A stretch of 64,000 bases of DNA, from NCBI GenBank assembly GCA_951804985.1, contig OX638130.1, forward strand, positions 6,124,791 to 6,188,790, written 5' to 3'. Each line of letters begins with the position of its first letter. Positions within the stretch are counted from its first letter, which is position 1. The stretch comes from Dryomyza anilis (lineage: Eukaryota > Arthropoda > Insecta > Diptera > Dryomyzidae). The notes under the pieces were generated by a model. It was not told the origin of the DNA, searched no databases, and saw only the letters and a list, made by a program, of their open reading frames with translations. The position numbers and the translations under genes are program-made. Positions 1 through 12,223 of the stretch are shown here, piece after piece.

Positions 1-1755
1 TAGTTTAAACTAAGATTAATTTAAAAAGGTCACTGAAAAACTGAAACTCAAACGTCTATAGTACCAAATCAAAACGTTCGAATTTCAAACAGACAGACTA
101 TTCGTAATCAGTCCTTATAACATTTTAAATATTTATAATATGTTGACTATAGCCTAAATGGCATCTAGTTTAAACTAAGTTCAATGTGAAAATGTGACTG
201 GAGAACTGGACCTCAAACGTCTATAGTACCAAATTAAAACGGTCGAATGTCTTAAACATTTTACAGACAGACTATTCATAATCAGTCCTGATAAAATTTT
301 TTATATTTGTAATATGTTGCCTATGTACGAAATTATATCTAGTTTAAACTAAGATTAATTTGAAAAATGTGACTGAAAAACTGGACCTCAAACGTCTATA
401 GTACCAAATCAAAACGGTCGAATGTATTAAACATTTTACAGACAGACAGACTCTTCATAATCAGTACTGATAACATTTTTTATATTTGTAATATGTTGAC
501 TATAGCCTAAATGGCATCTAGTTTAAACTAAATTCAATGTGAAAATGTGACGGAAGAACTGGACCTCAAACGTCTATAGTACCAAATCAAAACGTTCGAA
601 TGTCAGACAGACAGACTATTCATAATCAGTCCTGATAACATTTTAAATATTTATAATATGTTGACTATAGCCTAAATGGCATACAGTTTAAACTAAGTTC
701 AATTTGAAAAATGTGACTGAAAAACTGGATCTCAAACGTGTATAGTACCAAATCAAAACGTTCGAATGTCAGACAGACAGACTATTCGTAATCAGTTCTG
801 ATAACATTTTTTATATTTATAATATGTTGACTATAGCCTAAATGGCATCTAGTTTAAACTAAGTTCAATGTGAAAATGTGACTGGAGAACTGGACCTCAA
901 ACGTCTATAGTACCAAATTAAAACGGTCGAATGTTTTAAACATTTTACAGACAGACAGACTATTCATAATCAGTCCTGATAACATTTTTTATATTTGTAA
1001 TATGTTGCCTATGTACGAAATTATATCTAGTTTAAACTAAGATTAATTTGAAAAATGTGACTGAAAAACTGGACCTCAAACGTCTATAGTACCAAATCAA
1101 AACGGTCGAATGTCTTAAACATTTTACAGACAGACAGACTCTTCATAATCAGTCCTGATAACATTTTTTATATTTGTAATATGTTGACTATAGCCTAAAT
1201 GGCATCTAGTTTAAACTAAGTTCAATGTGAAAATGTGACGGAAGAACTGGACCTCAAACGTCTATAGTACCAAATCAAAACGTTCGAATGTCAGACAGAC
1301 AGACTATTCATAATCAGTCCTGATAACATTTTAAATATTTATAATATGTTGACTATAGCCTAAATGGCATCCAGTTTAAACTAAGTTCAATTTGAAAAAT
1401 GTGACTGAAAAACTGGATCTCAAACGTCTATAGTACCAAATCAAAACCGTCGAATGTCTTAAACATTTTACAGACTGATAGACAAACTATTCATAATCAG
1501 TCCTGATAACATTTTTTATATTTGAAATATGTTGACTATAGCCCAAATGGCATCCAGTTTAAACTAAGTACAATTTGAAACATGTGACGGTAAAACTGGA
1601 CCTCAAACGTCTATAGTACCAAATCAAAACGTTCGAATGTCTTAAACATTTTACAGACAGACAGACTATTCATAATCAGTGCTGATAACATTTTACGTCT
1701 AGATTACTTCTAGTTTAAACTAAGATTAATTTGAAAATGTCACTGAAAAACTGGG
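1..1755. repeat. Satellite array, ~170-bp monomers in a four-monomer higher-order repeat
   Basis: About ten head-to-tail monomers begin at the motif AGTTTAAACTAAG near 2, 167, 341, 519, 685, 851, 1029, 1207, 1373, 1556 and 1710. Each contains CTCAAACGTCTATAGTACC and an ACAGACAGACT run. Spacings of about 165-183 bp repeat in order: monomers at 167/851, 341/1029, 519/1207 and 685/1373 are 684-688 bp apart and share private variants. For example, the 167 and 851 copies have ATGTTGCCTATGTACG, and the 519 and 1207 copies have GACGGAAGAACTG. The array runs off the left edge of the window and decays at about 1755. Confidence 0.93.
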
Positions 1756-3949
1756 CCGTTAAATTTTCATTTGATTTCCTAAAAATATAACATTATAACG
1801 CGCACTCATTAAAATTTTGTAAATGTATTTTGCTATTTTTATTTCTAAAACGATCGTTATATATAAAAGCGTTCAAGTAATAAGTTCCAACAATAAAAAT
1901 ACTTCATACGGTCTACTGAATGAAAACCCATTTTGTACTTTGGGTTTTGTTACTCGTCACTCTAATAAATTCAAATGCTCGACCATTTAGCCCTAAAATA
2001 AACATGGTCTATGCATGATTATTTCGTTAATAAAATAAATTATATTAAAGCAGTTGGTTAGCGACAGGAAACAGGCACACGGTTTGGTCACAATAATTAA
2101 GAACCCCGCAAAGTTTTTGAAACAGACGGTACAATATGAACTCGTGTAACTATGGGGTGTAGTATGTGCAGCATAATAAGCCGGCCGGTTCGGCACAAAT
2201 TGTTACAAAGTGCTCCGGCATCATCATCATCACCATCGATGAGGGTAAAACAAAAAAGGACACGACAATGCTGTTCAATGCATATTAATTACTACTGTGT
2301 ATGTGACAAGGTTTCATTCTACCCCCAGAAATATTTTAATGTTGTTACAAATTGATTTTAAATCCGGTATTTTAATGAATTAAGTTTAATACAAATATAA
2401 TATTTTTCCGAAAAGTAATCAAAAGGTCAAACGTACGTTACTTTTACTTTTACATTTTCTAATGCTGCATTTAAAATAAATTTTCTTTTTCATGTTGAGC
2501 CATACTTTCACCCCATGCTGCTGCATGTACAACCAAATTGTTTTCATTTTCTTTAACTCATTTCTCTTTATTATTTTTTTTTTTTTTGCTTTTTGACTGT
2601 ACAATTGGAATTTATTCAGCCATAGATGGATTTTATTTTTAAATGTTGTCGCACGCTGCGTTATCATACGTTATCTGTTTAACATTTTATAGTATACTTT
2701 ATATATTTTGTTCGTCATGTTGTTGACTTTGATTTTCATTTGATTCGTTCGTCGAATTCTATGCCGTTCATCGTTCATTGTGTAACGCAACGTGTGGGAC
2801 GCGTCGTCGATAGCGACTCATAGCATGAATTATGGGGTGGATTGAGTTGTATTGTCGCTGTGTGTAAGGTCACGGTTTAGAGCGCGACACGTAGCAGCCA
2901 CCTTTGTAGAGTTTGCTTTTTGGATGGGTAATGGGTTCGAAAAGTTACACTTTGTATAACAGTTTTATTAATGAATATTTATATTGGGTCTTTGATTAAT
3001 TTATAGAGTAGGGTTTAAAGAAGTGATCGTTTTTTATTTTAAACGTTTTCACATTTATCACGTTTATATTTCCGAATACTATAAATGTCGTATATTTAAA
3101 ACCAAGAAACACACAAACCACGGTTTTAATTTAGATTTCGGTCTCGATTTTTTTCAACGTTACGGTTTTGGTTAAAGTATTATAATTTATAAAAAATGCG
3201 TTCGATTACTGGTTCTAAATAACATTTTTGATTTCGATTTTTGCATTAATGTTACTTTGTCTCCATTCTTTTTTAATATCATCCAACCTATGACTGAAAC
3301 CCAAACGAATTCAATGTCGGTCTCAGTTTTAAGTTTAATAAGTAAACGGATACTATATATCGGTTACAAGTTAAGGTTTTAGTAACGATTTCTGTTTTGT
3401 GTTAATGGGGCAGTTACTAAGATTAAAATTGTATTCAAATCAATCCAGAATTCAATTTTATCTATACAAAATATACGTATATCGAATTTAATACTTTACG
3501 ATTTTATGGTATGAATTCAATTCGATTTATATTTTCTTATATTTGAATTTTAGATTCGCATGTTACCTTTGTATGAAAAACATCAGTTTACCGACTTTAA
3601 AAATATACAGAACATTCAATACTCGTAATTCCATTTTCGTTTACACATCATGTATTTTTTTTTTTTTGTTGGAAAAACAAAAGCTTTCATTTTAAAATTA
3701 AAAAACCCGCAAACATTTTTTGTAAAAAAAAAATATTTTTTTCCAAAAAAAATATTTTTATTGTAAAGCTCATGAAAAATACTTTCTAAATCATTATTAG
3801 TTATTTATATTTGAGGCACTCTGATACAAATTATAAATAATTCAGTACAAGCCTACATTGTCAAATTCGCCATATTTGAACCCCAATATCTCGACCTCAC
3901 GTCATACTTGCCCAACCGTAACAGGTTTTAATGAGATCCATTTATATTA
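1756..3949. other. AT-rich intergenic DNA, no gene seen
   Basis: Short ORFs here have no recognisable domains, no splice context and biased AT-driven composition, so I call none of them genes. The one compositional departure is a GC-richer patch at about 2735-2935 with CGTCGTCGATAGCG and AGAGCGCGACACG. It could be a regulatory element or old unique sequence, but I see no identifiable promoter there. Confidence 0.6.
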
Positions 3950-4241
3950 GCGTCGGTAGCTCAAGGTTAGTGCATTGGACTGCCAGCCGAAAGGTCCCCG
4001 GTTCAAGCCTGTGCTGGGGCTAACAATATATTTTCATAGAATCATTTTCTATACCGCGCTACCACTCGGCAGTAAATGGCAAACCTACGAGAGTAAAACT
4101 TTGCCTATGAAAAGCTTTCACCCGCCGTTCGGAGTCGGCAATAAACTGTAGGTCCCACTACTTTGAGTAGAAATATAACACGCACAGCTCAGAGTGGTGA
4201 GAGAGCTCGACTTAAGTTCTTATAGGACTGTAGCGCCAAAC
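3950..4241 (+). mobile_element. tRNA-derived SINE, family 1, copy 1
   Basis: The 5' head reads as a tRNA-like Pol III promoter. An A-box-like stretch (GGTAGCTCAAGGTTAGTGC) is followed about 30 bp later by a B box (GGTTCAAGCC). The body (CGCTACC..CGGCAGTAAATGGCAAAC, then GTTCGGAGTCGGCAATAAAC and GAGAGAGCTCG) is shared with the copy at 62482-62785 and the 3' fragment at 60898. It ends in GCGCCAAAC. I see no clear target-site duplication for this copy, so it is probably old. It is not a functional tRNA: the cloverleaf is not sustained 3' of the B box. Confidence 0.85.
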
Positions 4242-5545
4242 ATTCTTTCAAATCGGAAGCAAACATTTTTTAAAGCGGGTACGGTTGATAAATTATCACA
4301 AATATATAGATTTTTCAGATTCATGAATAATAGATTCGTTTTTAAAAATTAAACGTTTCAAAACAGACGGTTTTAATTCATGTTTTAAAGTAGACGTTAT
4401 GTAGTCTTTCTTCTTGCTGTTTCTTCAAAATTTCTAAACATTTTCTAATGTAAAGTTTGACCTCATTTAGACATTTCAAATTATAGTTATTTTTTTCTTT
4501 TGAATGTCCACATTTTGAAATTTACATTTTTACCAACCAAAAAAAATTAATAAAATTAAATTTTATAAAAAATAGTTGATACATTTTCAAAGTGACGTTG
4601 TTGACCTTATCTATTAAAACCATTTAATATTAAAGGGTTTTTGTAAACATATCATTGACATTTTTAAAATGTTCTTAGTGAATTTTAATTTTACAACGAG
4701 TATATTTAAAACAAAAATACGTGCCTGGCAGTTTTTCTAGATCTCCTAAATGTTCTGGAATTTCAATAAATTCTCATTTAATTTACAGCTCAGTTAATCA
4801 TATAAGTTATAATAATTGCTAATAATCTCGGAATTGTATATCTCTATTCCCGGGCTTTGGGTTTGTAATCCCTTATCAGAACTTTTTCGTTGCTTCATAT
4901 TGTTAGTAATTCAGCATTTTTCTTTTAGCAATATGTGTAAATGTGTCAAAAATATAAAAGACAACAAATTTTTTGAAAATATTTTTAATTTAAAATCGTT
5001 CTTTTTTTAATTTTAAATTAAAAAAAGATACATTTTGGATTTATTCAATTTTTTACATAAATTAAATACTAAGACAACCCTATATTAGACTGATTCAAAA
5101 TCCAATTATGTTAAAATGTTTCGACTTTCTGAAACTATGACCTCTAAAACTAAGAAGCTTTTGAAAGTTAAAAAAACGAACCTGTGATGTTGCGCCAATA
5201 AATTAAAGGACATTTTTGAATTTTTAAAACAATTTTCAACTAAATTATTATTGCTTCAAGCATAAAAAATATATCACTAGGTTTTCTTTCATCCTTAACT
5301 TAAAATAATTTACTTAAATTGTGGTTTTTAAAATTATTTGTTTTTAATTTTCCGTTACAGTTTCATGACTTGCCAAACACAAAAATTTTGACTTTTTCTT
5401 ACTATAGTAATTTTAAATGTCGACATTTTCCTTATTTTATTCTAAAGAGTTTGGAATAACATTTTTGTATTATTCTACATAAATTTATCTTTATACACTC
5501 ACACTTATCTTTTCAGATATCGTCTTATTAGTAGATAGTAATAAT
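4242..5545. other. AT-rich intergenic DNA, nothing recognised
   Basis: Homopolymeric A/T runs and short low-complexity ORFs only. I see no motif, tandem repeat or coding signature here. Confidence 0.55.
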
Positions 5546-5602
5546 CCCTAGTAGAAATTTGCCCGATGCGCCATCGGGAAATGATCGGGTTTTCGTTGGT
5601 TT

Positions 5603-5746
5603 CGATCATCTCAAATAATGACATGATCACTTTTTGACCATGGCCCTACCAAAATTTCTACTATGAGAGAAATTTCTACTAGGGCTAAATTTCTACTTGG
5701 TAGGGCCATGGTCATGAAGTGATCATGTCATTATTTGAGATGATCG
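5603..5746. mobile_element. Fold-back/MITE-like inverted repeat
   Basis: Two ~50-bp arms, 5603-5652 and 5698-5746, are near-perfect reverse complements (arm core CGATCATCTCAAATAATGAC and CCATGGCCCTACC) around a short loop made of AATTTCTACTA repeats. Flanking GATCGGG and ATGATCATGTACTGA motifs continue to about 5830, so the full element may be larger (about 5547-5850). It has no coding capacity. It is consistent with a non-autonomous DNA transposon; the family was not recognised. Confidence 0.7.
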
Positions 5747-6102
5747 GGATATGACGAGGCCCATAATGTCCTTGTAACACAGTGTCCTGATCATGTACTG
5801 ACCTCAGGCCATGATCATGTACTGATCGGGCAATTCCCCATTTTATTTTTTACCCGAAAATTGCCTTGTCAGAGCCCGAGCATAATAGGGTTTCTCTCAT
5901 TAAATCTCGATCATTGTCTGATGCCATTTCGTTATGAGGAGAAATAATGTAGCTATGATCAGGAACATTGACTATTTAGATAATGTAAACCCAAGGCAAT
6001 GATCATATTTTCTCTATTAAATTTAATATTTTTATTTAATGTTTTTACATTCTAAAATAAAAGTAAAAGGATATATTTTTTGTTTGTAACATCCAGAATA
6101 AT

Positions 6103-7195
6103 ACGAGGGCGTAATGGAAAAGCATAGATATTTTTGACGAAGCGTCACCTCGTAAGTAGTTAACACATATGTCGCTTAGACCAGTATTCTCCATTACTCC
6201 AACTATCAAAAATGTCCCTACTTTAAGAATTTCCATGTGCTTAACCTTCTTTACCGGTTCTTAAACCAATTAAGAATTATCCAATTAAACTAGATATTAT
6301 TTCGTCTAAGCCAACATATTAAAAATTAGTATTTTTATGTTTGTAAAAATAGAGGGCATAATGGAAAAGCATAGATATTTTTGACGAAGCGTCACCTCGT
6401 AAGTAGTTAACACATATGTCGCTTAGACCAAAATTCTCCATTACTCCAACTATCAAAAATGTCCCTACTATAAGAATTTCCATGTGCTTAACCTTCTTTA
6501 CCGGTTTTTAAACCAATTAAGAAGTATCCAATTAAACTAGATATAATTTCGTCTAAGCCAACATATTAAAATTAGTCTTTTTATGTTTGTAAAATTTAAC
6601 AACATTTCACCCGTTTTGATTAGAAACTTTAGGCGTTTTAAAAATGTAGAAAAGTTTAAACTAAGTTTAACCCTGTATTGAAAAACTAAACATTACTGGT
6701 TTCAATTTCCGAAAACAATTTAAAAATGTCTTTATAGAAATAGTGGTAAGAATAGTGCTCAATAAACATCCAGACTAATAGAGGGCGTAATGGAAAATTA
6801 TAGATATTTTTGGCGGAGCGTCACCTCGTAAGTAGAAAACACATATGTCGCTTAGACCAAAATTTTCCATTACTCCAACTATCAAAAATGTCCCTACTTT
6901 AAGAATTTCCATGTGCTTAACCTTCTTTACCGGTTTTTAAACCAATTAAGAAGTATCCAATTAAACTAGATATAATTTCGTCTAAGTCAACATATTAAAA
7001 ATTAGTCTTTTTATGTTTGTAAAATTTAACAACATTTCACCCGTTTTGATTAGAAACTTTAGGCGTTTTAAAAATGTAGAAAAGTTTAAACTAAGTTCAA
7101 CCCTGTATTGAAAAACTAGACATTACTGGTTTCAATTTCGGAAAACAATTTAAAAATCTCTTGATAGAAATATTGCTAAGAATAGTGCTCAATAA
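6103..7195. repeat. Three partial or complete copies of a dispersed ~420-bp repeat
   Basis: Copies start at about 6103, 6353 and 6781 with GAGGGC(G/A)TAATGGAAA, followed by CGTCACCTCGTAAGTAG and CATATGTCGCTTAGACCA. Copy 1 breaks off at about 6350. Copies 2 and 3 continue through AACATTTCACCCG and AAAGTTTAAACTAAGTTTAACCCTG-type sequence to about 6775 and 7195. Copies 2 and 3 are nearly identical, so at least one duplication is recent. A 63-codon ORF on the minus strand inside copy 1 is a by-product of the repeat, not a gene. Confidence 0.88.
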
Positions 7196-8630
7196 ACATT
7201 TACAGATTTGGAAGACTCTAAACTTAGTTCTATTTATGAATGTTACCCTCAAATATGAGCATTAAAAAAAGCCCAAAGAAAAAACAAAATGTCCTCGTAT
7301 GTATGAGTCTTTTATTGCTACAAAAACATTTATATTTTTTAGTTTTTTTTAGAGCATTTTAGGAATTTTAAATATAGTATGTTTCTAAAATACTTTTATC
7401 GTAAAATCAAAGAAAACTTTTATAAAAAAAAAATACTAAAGACAGTCGCATTTTATTTTTGAAATTAGTATCATTTCTATATAATTGACGTTGTGACATA
7501 CTTAATTGGGTTCTTACGAAAAATATATATTTAACAATATATAATAAACACATACAAAATACCACCCTTTAAATTCCAGAAAAACCAAATAATGTGAACA
7601 TGTTATAAAATAAAATAGCAAATGGTATTGCATACCATAGATAACGCACTAGCGGGTTTTTAAAGCCTTTTATGTGGTAATTTTTAAACAAACAACAAAC
7701 GAGATGAATGTTTAGAGCAAAAATAATAATAATTAAATATAGCTATTATTTTTTTAGATTGTGTTGAGTAATTCAACAACGGATGTGGTTTAAATACCAA
7801 AAAAAAAATGCATTAAATACTCTTAACAAGCAATAACGTTTATGTTTAATGTGGTATTTCTGGTGATATGATTTGGAGAGTCAGTGGTAAAAGCTGAGTG
7901 CATGACACATTTTCCAAAATGCAAATGATATTCCCAGGCCCGTAGAGACGCCGGTCGAAGCTAATGACCTGTGCCATCAACGACTTATCAGTCCGTCAGT
8001 CAGTCAGCCAGTCAGTCAGCAAATAAAAGACAACACCCCAAATTGGTGTTGTAAATATTAGGGCGATGAGTAATGTAGAACGTCATTTGAACGTTATTTT
8101 TTGTTTTATATATATTTTTGGGTACGACAACAAACCCGCACCCATGACATTGACATATTTACCCCCAGTCTATGTGTGAACTATAGGCTATAGCTAAACC
8201 TTTTTTCAGAAGTTTGTATTTAACTACATTTTGATGTATTGCTTTATACTGTCATTTATTTCACGCACAATAGATGCTCTAATTGAATAGAACAACTTAG
8301 CATTGAGACTACCATATTTATCAAAAATGCTACTTTTCAAAAACCCTATCAAATCAACAAACAAACAAAACAACATTCGTCCTAATGCACACAGCTGTGT
8401 TATTACCTAACATGAACTAAATGCAAATTTAAATATTCATGCTTTTGTGTTGTCTACACTCACAGCCAGTTTACCAGTCAGTCAGTCAGTCAGCCAGTCA
8501 GTCACACTGTCAGCCATCATTCTTGTAAACAGCTTAAAAAGTCATTCGTCTAAAATCCATTCTGATCATCAAATTATTACCATCATTATAAACCGTGATT
8601 CGTCGTGTGGTAATGCACTGTCGTCGTAAG
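7196..8630. other. AT-rich DNA upstream of fzr, with two CAGT microsatellites
   Basis: No gene is seen. Two short arrays of CAGT/CAGC tetranucleotides lie at about 7990-8020 and 8475-8505. A moderately GC-rich segment at about 7930-7990 (GTAGAGACGCCGGTCGAAGC) precedes the first. Either could be a cis-regulatory element of fzr, but nothing in the sequence proves it. Confidence 0.5.
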
Positions 8631-8950
8631 CAAGCACCACGTGTTACTTACGAGTGGAGGTTGGTAGGTACCTGCACTTGTTATTCTGTGCTCTCAGTTA
8701 GGTTGTTGTTTTTTTTATGACTGTCGTCTCCTCGTTATTTCGTTCGTTCTCACTCTCCTGCTAGCGCCCACGTGACCACGTGTGGCTCTTGTTGTTTTGG
8801 TTTCTATGGTTTTACTTTTCTTATCATGCATTTTTCTCTCAGTTTAGCTCTGATGTTTTTATCCTGAGTTCGGTCAGATGCGCTTCTCGTATTTCTTATA
8901 AAACTAACTGAGCGCTACCGGTGTTTATTCATTCGTTCTTTAGTACTTGT
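8631..8950 (+). promoter_or_regulatory. Probable fzr promoter region with three CACGTG E-boxes and a TATA-like box
   Basis: This block is clearly less AT-rich than its surroundings. It carries perfect E-boxes at 8638-8643, 8769-8774 and 8777-8782, the last two separated by only two bases. A TATAAAA lies at 8897-8903, and an initiator-like TCATTC at 8939-8944. The TATA-to-initiator spacing (about 44 bp) is longer than the usual ~30, so the real start may be elsewhere in this block. The position fits the predicted non-coding exon that follows. CACGTG is a bHLH (Myc/Max, USF type) site in animals; use here is inference. Confidence 0.45.
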
Positions 8951-9088
8951 GTGGTAAGGAGCTGAGTTTAAGAAGCCACTCTTTCGTGCTTCGTGTTATT
9001 ATTGTGATAAATATTAAATAATTGTTGAAAATCTTAAAAAGATTATAAAATTGTTATTTTTATTATTTCAAAGTTTTTTATAAAAGTG
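8941..9088 (+). other. fzr: Predicted non-coding first exon of fzr
   Basis: The region after the TATA-like box ends in a strong 5' splice site (AAAGTG|GTAAGTGT, GT at 9089-9090). An alternative donor-like GTGGTAAGG lies near 8953. It would join to the acceptor TTCTATTTTCAG| ending at 11973, placing the start codon in the second exon. The sites are visible; the joining and the transcription start are inference and would need RNA evidence. Confidence 0.35.
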
Positions 9089-9089
9089 G

Positions 9090-11973
9090 TAAGTGTTTAA
9101 TTTGTGTTTAAAAGTGTATAGCACTCAAAAGCAAAACTACTTGAAACGAGTATTTTTATATTTAAAGTGGATTGTGATAGGTCAGTGACATTTGCATTTT
9201 ATATGTTTTTTCAAAGTTACTTATAAAGTATAAGTATCAAATTTTAATGTTTAAATTACTAGTGCTAAATATTTAATGAATTATCTATTTAATTCATCAA
9301 TTAATTAAATTATATACGCAAAATTTAAATATGAAAATACTTAAACAACAAGTTGAATTCTTTTGAAATGGCATCTAAGTTTTTAAATCGTTTTCTTTTG
9401 TTATTATTACGGTGTTGAAAACAATATACTTTATTCTAAAAATTACAAAGTTTTCGATTAACTGCAATAATGCTGAAAAGCATAAATAATAAAATATTTA
9501 ATTCTACTATTTATGTATTTAAAAAGTGTGGACATTGGTCAGTGACATTTCTTTTTGTAAAATAATGATTTTTTTTTATAAATTATCACAATAGTGCATA
9601 TAAATTGAATAAAAAAAATATAGTTTAAAATAATTCGTGTTGTTTTCAAACCTTTAAATTGTTTTTTTCAATTCATTTCTTGTTTTGTTTATATTTTAAT
9701 ATCTTATTAATGTTGAAAAAAATTTTGCGTTGTTTGCTACTTAGTGTTAACAATATAATTACAATAAACACGCAACAATTATAAAGAATCTCGTTGATAT
9801 TAGGCGTGTGCCAACGCAGTATATATTTTTTTGTTTGTTTTCAGTTGTCTTTTATAATATTCTCAAATCTTTAAACACATGCTAGACATTTTTGTTTAGG
9901 TTTTTGCAGATTTATATCAAAGACATTAGCGTTTTAATTAGATACATTGTTACAATGTAATTGTCATAATAATAATTGCTGATTATTGCTGATATTCTAC
10001 AAATATATATATGTTTCTGATAGCTGTTAAAAATTCTGTTCGCATTGAAATCTAATAGGTTTTTTTTTGTAGCTGGTATAGAAACCTATTGTACAAAATA
10101 TTTTGACCCAAAACAACATTTTTTTCGGACAAAAAAATTTGACAGTTTTGAATCAGTGAAATTTGATATTTACTTTTTTTTGTATATACCAATTCGTTGA
10201 TTTTTTTCTAATTAGATAATTTTTTTAATTCTATTTCAATTCCTATGATATTTTTCTATTCTTTTGACATTTTAAAATTGTTTCAACTTTGTTCATTTTT
10301 CAACAGTTTTGAATTCTTTTGTTTTTTTTCAACATTTTTCAATTCATGTCATAATTTGGAATTCTTTTGACATTTTTCAATACTTTTTACATGTTTATAT
10401 TCAATTATCTTTTTTTTTTTATTCTTTTGACATTTTAAAATTCTTCTTTGATATTTTTAGACATTTAGACATTCTTTTTGACATTTTTTTAAATTCTTTT
10501 TGACATTTTAAAATTGTTTTAACATTAATTTTCAGACATTTTTCAATTCTTTTGATTTCTTTCTACATTTTTCAATTTATCTCCTAATTTGGAATTCTTT
10601 TTTTTACATTTTTATATTCAATTCAATTACTTTTTTAATTATTTTGTCAATTAAAATTCAACTTTGATATTTTTACAATTCCTTTGACCATATTAAATGC
10701 TTGTTGATTTTTTTTTTTATTTTTTTGAATAATTTTAAAATTCTTTTATATAGTGTTGTTTTTTTTTAACGTTGAACAATTTAACTAAAATGTAAACTAT
10801 TGAATTACAAAACATAAACATCTTAATGTTGTATTTTATTTGTTTAATTTTTGTGGTTGTTATTTTTGTATTCTGAGTTTTAAATATTTATTTTAGAAAT
10901 ATACAAAATTTAACACGCTCAAAGATAACAAAAGTTTTATCTAGTTTTAGTTTTTTGTTTTTTTTTTTTGCAATTTATATTTGGGGGCGTCCACCTCAAA
11001 TAACTACCGGATACTACGACTGTGGTTATCAACATCTGATTCTCTGCCTTATACTTTAAAGTGTCGTGAGAAAATTAAATTCTGCGGTTTTCTTTATTTT
11101 CAACATGAACTCTTTTTAAAACGCGACCTTTTGATTTTATATAATTTGTTATTTTTATGCTGCTCAGCACTATCACGTTTTTCCAACTAATGCTAATTTG
11201 TGCCATGCGTTTTTTTTTTGTACGTTTTACTTAAAATATTCCTAGACATTCATTCAAAACATTTGTCCGACATGACATGCCAACGAATTGATTGATTTGC
11301 TCAACAAACTTTAAGTTTCAAAACAAAAATAGCAGCAATTTTACTTATTCTAAACCCAAATAAAGAATTTAAGTATTAAATCTCTTCCTATATGGTTTTT
11401 TTTTCATGTAATTTTTTTTTGGTTTTTACATCATTAACAATTCATTGCATGATTTTCACATTTCTCACCACTCAAATGTTGGCGCATATATTAACGTCTT
11501 TCAGTGTGACCACGAGTGATCTTTAGGCATTCTTTTTTTTTTTTTTTTTAGTTTGGTTTGATTTTGCTTAGGTTTTGGGGAAGGGCTTTAGAAAAAAAAG
11601 TACGTTTTAAAAAGTAGAAAATTAATTGCTTAAATTTTCTACGCTGTGTTGCTGCTTTAAAGAAAAGAAATAGGCGAAGAAGACAAAAAAAAAACACGTT
11701 CGTTCACAATCGATCAGTTATTTGATTAATTGGTTGATTTGTTTAAATCGAACATAGAAATGTTGTTATGGCCATAATTAAGTTTCACTGATTTGTTGAT
11801 AAAAAGTTTTTTTGTTGCCTTTTATGGATTTTCATTTTTTAGAAATTTAAAATTAATTTTAAACAAAAATAAAATTCTTTTAAAAATTATAAATTTGATA
11901 ATATTACCAAATATTTATGAAAATTACATTTTATTTAATAAATATTAATCTTTTGTTATTCTTCTATTTTCAG
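9090..11973 (+). other. fzr: Predicted 5'UTR intron of fzr; AT-rich with a TTGACATTTT-type minisatellite
   Basis: There is no gene here. From about 10230 to 10720 the sequence is a degenerate tandem repeat of the form CAATTCTTTTGACATTTTT (roughly 17-20 bp per unit, T-rich on the + strand). Short ORFs inside it are translations of the repeat. The remainder is unique AT-rich DNA with long T runs. Confidence 0.5.
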
Positions 11974-12101
11974 CTTTATATTTTGATACAAGTCTAAATT
12001 GCTGTTAGTTCGTCGCATTTCTAAAAAAAAAAATCCACGCAATACATTCAAATAAAACCCTCCAAGGCTTTTCACACACACAGACAAAACACATTTCAAA
12101 A
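11974..12101 (+). other. fzr: Predicted 5'UTR part of the first coding exon of fzr
   Basis: A good polypyrimidine tract and acceptor (TTCTTCTATTTTCAG) end at 11973. The following 128 bases have no in-frame upstream start continuous with the Fzr frame and lead into the context TCAAAAATGTTT, with A at -3 as expected for a fly start codon. Confidence 0.5.
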
Positions 12102-12223
12102 ATGTTTAGTCCCGATTATGAGAAACGTATCCTGAAACACTGCAGTCCGGTGGCAAGAAATTTGTTCAATTCCTTTGAGGCGGCAAGCACAACATCATCG
12201 CTGGATCGATTTATACCTTGCAG
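12102..12223 (+). CDS. fzr: fzr coding exon 1 (residues 1-41)
   Basis: It begins [11 protein letters not shown] and ends within the C-box: the last two bases (AG) are the first two of Arg41, so DRFIPCR is split across a 5570-bp intron. The donor is CAG|GTGAGT. Confidence 0.97.

Noticed and set aside
1..1755. CRISPR array
   Set aside because: Monomers are ~170 bp and homologous throughout, with no unique spacers; the genome is eukaryotic.
2152..2355. 67-codon ORF with SSSSPS stretch
   Set aside because: No homology recalled, no splice or promoter context, and an overlapping ORF on the other strand; treated as chance.
3955..4025. tRNA gene
   Set aside because: A and B boxes are present, but the acceptor stem does not pair and the sequence continues into a shared SINE body; it is a tRNA-derived promoter.
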